Source of the DNA: SFTJ01 sp905210415
GTDB lineage: Bacteria; Bacteroidota; Bacteroidia; Bacteroidales; Muribaculaceae
Direction of reading: 5' to 3'
DNA length: 64,000 nt
NCBI GenBank assembly: GCA_902476295.1
Contig: CABSDC010000005.1
Coordinates: forward strand, 4,473 to 68,472
The position numbers and the translations under genes are program-made. The notes under the pieces were generated by a model. The model saw only the letters and a list, made by a program, of their open reading frames with translations, searched no databases and was not told where the DNA came from. Shown here one piece after another: positions 60,744 to 64,000 of the stretch (the first letter of the stretch is position 1; every line of letters begins with the position of its first letter).

Positions 60744-61364
60744 ATGGCAACAAAAATCAAAGAAGTATTCTTCAACCCATTCTCTAAAAACAATCCTGTG
60801 ATTGTGCAAGTGCTCGGCATCTGCTCTGTGCTTGCCGTGACAGCGAAACTCGAACCTGCATTAGTGATGGGTATATCAGTAACCGCAGTTTTGGCATTCT
60901 CTAATGTCATCATCTCACTGATTCGCAACACCATACCTAACAACATCCGCATCATCGTGCAATTGGTGGTAGTGGCAGCATTGGTTATCATCGTAGACCA
61001 AGTGCTCAAGGCCTACAACTATCAGGTGAGCAAGCAACTATCGGTGTTCATCAGCCTTATCATCACCAACTGTATCCTTATGGGACGCCTTGAGGCATTT
61101 GCTCTCGGCAACAAGCCTTGGCCATCATTCCTCGACGGCGTGGGCAACGGCATCGGCTATGCCATCATCTTGGTGATTGTGGGTTTCTTCCGCGAATTGC
61201 TCGGCTCTGGCACTCTATTCGGTGTGCAAGTGGTGCCTCAAGCACTCTACGACCTCGGATACATGAACAACGGATTGATGATTTTGCCTCCTATGGCTCT
61301 CATCACCGTGGCTTGCATCATCTGGGTACACCGCTCTCGCAACAAAGACCTACAAGAAAAGTAA
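60744..61364 (+). CDS. nqrD: Na+-translocating NADH:quinone reductase subunit D
   Basis: A 206-residue membrane protein with six helices of the NqrD/RnfE family. Conserved segments: NPVIVQVLGICSVLAVTAKLEPALVMG at the start, NCILMGRLEAFALGNKPWPSFLDGVGNGIGY (about 110-140) and FFRELLGSGTLFG. NCILMGR matches the Cys-containing loop that binds an intramembrane iron centre with NqrE. I prefer the ATG at 60744, which has AGGAG eight bases upstream, over the GTG at 60735 that overlaps nqrC. Confidence 0.95.
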   Translation: MATKIKEVFFNPFSKNNPVIVQVLGICSVLAVTAKLEPALVMGISVTAVLAFSNVIISLIRNTIPNNIRIIVQLVVVAALVIIVDQVLKAYNYQVSKQLSVFISLIITNCILMGRLEAFALGNKPWPSFLDGVGNGIGYAIILVIVGFFRELLGSGTLFGVQVVPQALYDLGYMNNGLMILPPMALITVACIIWVHRSRNKDLQEK

Positions 61365-61391
61365 CCCCAATAACTTTTTAAACATCAACAA

Positions 61392-62006
61392 ATGGAAAAT
61401 CTGAATCTATTTATTCGTTCGATTTTTATCGACAATATGATATTCGCCTACTTCTTGGGTATGTGCTCCTTCTTGGCAGTATCCAAGAACGTGAAAACGG
61501 CGTTCGGACTGGGTATTGCAGTTACTTTTATGCTTGTAGTGACCCTTCCTATCAACTATCTGCTCGACACTTATGTGTTGCAACCAGGAGCATTGAGCTG
61601 GCTCGGCAGCGAATTTGCCGACGTCGACCTCAGTTTCCTCGGACTAATCATGTTCATCGCCGTGATTGCCTCAATGACGCAATTGGTGGAAATGGCTGTT
61701 GAGAAATTTTCGCCATCGCTCTACGCTTCATTGGGTATATTCTTGCCTCTTATCGCCGTGAACTGTGCCATCCTCGGTGCTTCGCTCTTTATGCAACAAC
61801 GCGACCTCGGTTCGGTTTGGACATCAATGGTATATGGCGCAGGCTCTGGTATCGGCTGGCTTCTCGCCATCGTGGGCATCGCTGCCATCCGCGAGAAAAT
61901 ACAGTATTCCAACGTTCCTGCTCCACTCAAGGGCATTGGCATCACATTTATCATCACCGGACTTATGGGTATCGCATTCATGAGCTTCCTTGGCATTAAA
62001 ATATAA
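61392..62006 (+). CDS. nqrE: Na+-translocating NADH:quinone reductase subunit E
   Basis: A 204-residue membrane subunit with six helices and inverted topology relative to NqrD. The Cys of DNMIFAYFLGMCSFLAVSKNVKTAFG (about 14-39) and that of LIAVNCAILGASLFMQQRD (about 117-135) belong to the Fe-binding pair set shared with NqrD. The end GITFIITGLMGIAFMSFLGIKI is typical. It follows nqrD by 27 bp. Confidence 0.96.
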   Translation: MENLNLFIRSIFIDNMIFAYFLGMCSFLAVSKNVKTAFGLGIAVTFMLVVTLPINYLLDTYVLQPGALSWLGSEFADVDLSFLGLIMFIAVIASMTQLVEMAVEKFSPSLYASLGIFLPLIAVNCAILGASLFMQQRDLGSVWTSMVYGAGSGIGWLLAIVGIAAIREKIQYSNVPAPLKGIGITFIITGLMGIAFMSFLGIKI

Positions 62007-62017
62007 TTAAGCGCGCT

Positions 62018-63301
62018 ATGACATTATTAGTAATAAACAATCTCACCGTAGCATTGAGCGCAATCGTATTCTTGATTGTGACTCTCATCTTAGTGATTGT
62101 GCTACTTGTTGCCAAGCACTACCTTGTGGCTTCTGGCAAGGTGAAACTCACCATCAACGATAAAAAAGAAATCGAGGCCGAATCGGGCAACACTTTGCTT
62201 TCCACCCTCCAAGCCAATGGCGTATTCTTATCGTCGGCTTGTGGCGGTAAGGGCAGCTGCGGACAATGCAAATGCCGCGTTATAGAGGGCGGTGGCAACA
62301 TCCTCCCTACCGAAGCCGTACACTTCAGCCGCAAAGAGCAAGCCGACCACTGGCGTCTGGGTTGCCAAGTGAAGGTGAAGGAAGACCTGAAGATTCAAGT
62401 GCCAGACTCTGTGCTTGAAGTCAAGGAATATGAATGCACCGTGGTATCAAACAACAACGTGGCTTCGTTTATCAAGGAATTTATCGTGGCTTTGCCTGAA
62501 GGCGAACACATGAACTTCATTCCTGGCAGCTACGCTCAGATTAAGATACCTACATTCGACATCGACTACGACAAGGACATCGATAAAGCATCGCTTGGCG
62601 AATATTTGCCAGCATGGGAAAAGTTCGGCTTGTTCTCACTCAAGTGCAAAAACACCGAACCTACCATTCGAGCTTACTCAATGGCTAACTATCCTGCCGA
62701 AGGCGATAGATTTATGCTCACCGTGCGCATTGCCACACCTCCATTCAAGCCAAAGCCACAAGTGGGCTTCCAAGATGTGATGCCTGGTATCGCCTCGTCT
62801 TACATCTTCACACTCAAACCTGGCGACAAGGTGATTATGAGCGGTCCTTACGGCGACTTCCACCCAATCTTCGACTCTAAGCGCGAAATGATTTGGGTAG
62901 GTGGCGGTGCCGGTATGGCTCCATTGCGTGCTCAGATCATGCACATGACCAAGACTCTGCACACTCGCGACCGCAAAATGCACTACTTCTATGGTGCCCG
63001 TGCGCTCAATGAAGTATTCTATCTCAACGACTTCCTTGAAATCGAAAAGGAATATCCTAACTTTAAGTTCCACTTGGCGCTCGACCGTCCTGACCCAGCA
63101 GCCGATGCTGCAGGCGTGGAATACACTCCAGGATTTGTTCACCAAGTGATGTATGAGACTTACCTCAAAAATCACGAGGCTCCTGAAGACATCGAATACT
63201 ACATGTGCGGACCTGGTCCAATGAGCAACGCTGTCAACCAAATGCTCGACAGCCTTGGCGTGGACCCATCAAGCATCCACTACGACAACTTCGGAGGATA
63301 A
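62018..63301 (+). CDS. nqrF: Na+-translocating NADH:quinone reductase subunit F
   Basis: A 427-residue entry subunit for electrons from NADH. A membrane helix (about 11-33) is followed by a ferredoxin domain with a 2Fe-2S cluster on C75, C81, C84 (CGGKGSCGQCKC) and C116. The FAD domain has the binding motif RAYSMANYPAEGD (about 224-236), and the NADH domain has WVGGGAGMAPLRAQI (about 290-304) and the final YYMCGPGPMSNAV. All redox sites are present. It starts 11 bp after nqrE and closes the operon. Confidence 0.97.
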   Translation: MTLLVINNLTVALSAIVFLIVTLILVIVLLVAKHYLVASGKVKLTINDKKEIEAESGNTLLSTLQANGVFLSSACGGKGSCGQCKCRVIEGGGNILPTEAVHFSRKEQADHWRLGCQVKVKEDLKIQVPDSVLEVKEYECTVVSNNNVASFIKEFIVALPEGEHMNFIPGSYAQIKIPTFDIDYDKDIDKASLGEYLPAWEKFGLFSLKCKNTEPTIRAYSMANYPAEGDRFMLTVRIATPPFKPKPQVGFQDVMPGIASSYIFTLKPGDKVIMSGPYGDFHPIFDSKREMIWVGGGAGMAPLRAQIMHMTKTLHTRDRKMHYFYGARALNEVFYLNDFLEIEKEYPNFKFHLALDRPDPAADAAGVEYTPGFVHQVMYETYLKNHEAPEDIEYYMCGPGPMSNAVNQMLDSLGVDPSSIHYDNFGG

Positions 63302-63322
63302 CACCTCTCGCAATACATTCCC

Positions 63323-63356
63323 AAAGGGGCTATACCGATTCTGGCATAGTCCCTTT
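63323..63356 (+). terminator. Probable terminator after nqrF
   Basis: An interrupted stem, AAAGGG-CTAT (63323-63333) with ATAG-CCCTTT (63346-63356), lies 22 bp after nqrF. The following GCTTTCCC has only a weak T run. Confidence 0.6.
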
Positions 63357-63412
63357 GCTTTCCCATTTCATCTGGACAAAGAAGCTACGCGGTAAAATCA
63401 TCTGCCAAAAAT

Positions 63413-63443
63413 TTTGATTAACGAGAAAAAATAATTTATTTTG
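63413..63443 (+). promoter_or_regulatory. Probable promoter of the cytidylate kinase-like gene
   Basis: TTTG (63413-63416), 19 bp, then TTATTTTG (63436-63443), one mismatch from TAnnTTTG. The start codon is at 63471. Confidence 0.5.
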
Positions 63444-63470
63444 TCATAAAGAAACTAACGAAATAAGACC

Positions 63471-64000
63471 ATGAATGAAAAGAAATTTGTGATAGCAATA
63501 GGACGCCAATTCGGAAGTGGCGGACGTGAAATAGGCCATTTAGTGGCCAAAAAATTAGGCATCGACTACTACGACAAAGAATTGCTCACCGAAGCGGCCA
63601 AATCGAGCGGCATGAATTGCGACTTCTTTGAGGCTGCCGACGAACGCTCACCAAAATTTTTCTCAAACCTGATTGCATTCAGCGCCGGATATCACGGTGG
63701 TTCATATCTGGTGGGTAGCACCCCTATCTCAAGCGACAACATCTATCGCAAACAGAGCGAAGTGATTCTCGCCCTCGCCAAACGCAGCAATTGCGTAATC
63801 ATGGGCCGCACTGCCGACTACATCTTGCGCGATGAGCCTAACACAATCAGCGTATTCATCCACGCAAGCATGGAGCAACGCCTTGAGCGAATAATGAAGC
63901 GCGACCACTGCAAATCGCTCGAGGAAGCACGCGTATTGGCCGAGAAGAAAAACAAGCTGCGTGCCGAATACTACAACTTCTACACCGAGAAGCGCTGGGG
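63471..64000 (+). CDS. Cytidylate kinase-like family protein, cut by the window end
   Basis: An open frame starting MNEKKFVIAIGRQFGSGGREIGHLVAKKLGIDYYDKELL runs 176 codons to the window edge. The P-loop is GRQFGSGGREIG (about 11-22), and later CVIMGRTADYILRDEPNTISVFIHAS and EQRLERIMKRDHCK fit the AAA_26/cytidylate kinase-like family, which differs from classic Cmk by its GRQFGSGG loop. The substrate of this family is not established. The start follows a probable promoter. Confidence 0.85.
   Translation, partial: MNEKKFVIAIGRQFGSGGREIGHLVAKKLGIDYYDKELLTEAAKSSGMNCDFFEAADERSPKFFSNLIAFSAGYHGGSYLVGSTPISSDNIYRKQSEVILALAKRSNCVIMGRTADYILRDEPNTISVFIHASMEQRLERIMKRDHCKSLEEARVLAEKKNKLRAEYYNFYTEKRW

Noticed and set aside
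1..64000. CRISPR arrays, tRNA, rRNA, insertion sequences, prophage
   Set aside because: I saw no regularly spaced repeats, no tRNA T-loop and acceptor pattern, no transposase or integrase reading frame. A dedicated search could still find a small RNA.

Overview
The window is a 64 kb piece of a Bacteroidales-type genome (phylum Bacteroidota). Evidence: type IX secretion (T9SS) genes sorV/porU/sprA, T9SS C-terminal sorting domains on putative cargo, DUF3078 and DUF3256 proteins, a Porin_10-type porin, an Na+-NQR operon, and recurrent promoters of the Bacteroidetes form TTTG-N19/20-TAnnTTTG. Most starts lack a Shine-Dalgarno sequence. Gene content would fit Muribaculaceae or Prevotellaceae, but the genus cannot be fixed by eye. 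I see no tRNA, rRNA, CRISPR array, insertion sequence or prophage. This is core-type chromosome, not an island.

Layout. 1-2.4 kb: the tail of an unknown gene, then a NifU/IscU-like scaffold with its GGGtGRT partner, with highly-expressed-type codon use. 2.6-6.5 kb (minus): a four-gene run of DUF3078 protein, two secreted unknowns and an exported PepC-type peptidase. 6.6-19.2 kb: two co-linear PorU-like C25 peptidases in inverted orientation around a GH84 hexosaminidase, Rex and a degenerate FAH-family protein; the second PorU is followed by PorV. 19.2-24.8 kb: ispF, rplU-rpmA, a BspA-type LRR/dockerin-like surface protein, trmB and mrp. 24.9-27.2 kb (minus): a protein made of NPCBM-like repeats. 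27.6-32 kb: DEAD-box helicase, DUF3256 protein, xseA-xseB and a small basic protein. 32-37.5 kb (minus): lone solute-binding protein, porin, M16 peptidase, cyclophilin, unknown.

37.7-50.3 kb (minus): two translationally coupled S8 subtilases with T9SS sorting domains, ruvA, and the 2490-residue translocon gene sprA/sov. 50.4-56.9 kb (minus): exbB-exbD-exbD-tonB, then a small membrane protein, a lone PstS-like lipoprotein and a TPR protein. 57.4-63.3 kb (plus): complete nqrABCDEF. The window ends inside a cytidylate kinase-like gene.

How the genes fit together: PorU, PorV and SprA are the export, shuttle and sorting parts of T9SS, and at least three putative clients are encoded nearby (two subtilases and the LRR protein). 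TonB-ExbBD and Na+-NQR supply and use ion gradients at the inner membrane, and Rex senses NADH/NAD+. Two genes (GH84 and the helicase) carry apparent one-base losses at A runs near their 3' ends; these may be real or sequencing errors.
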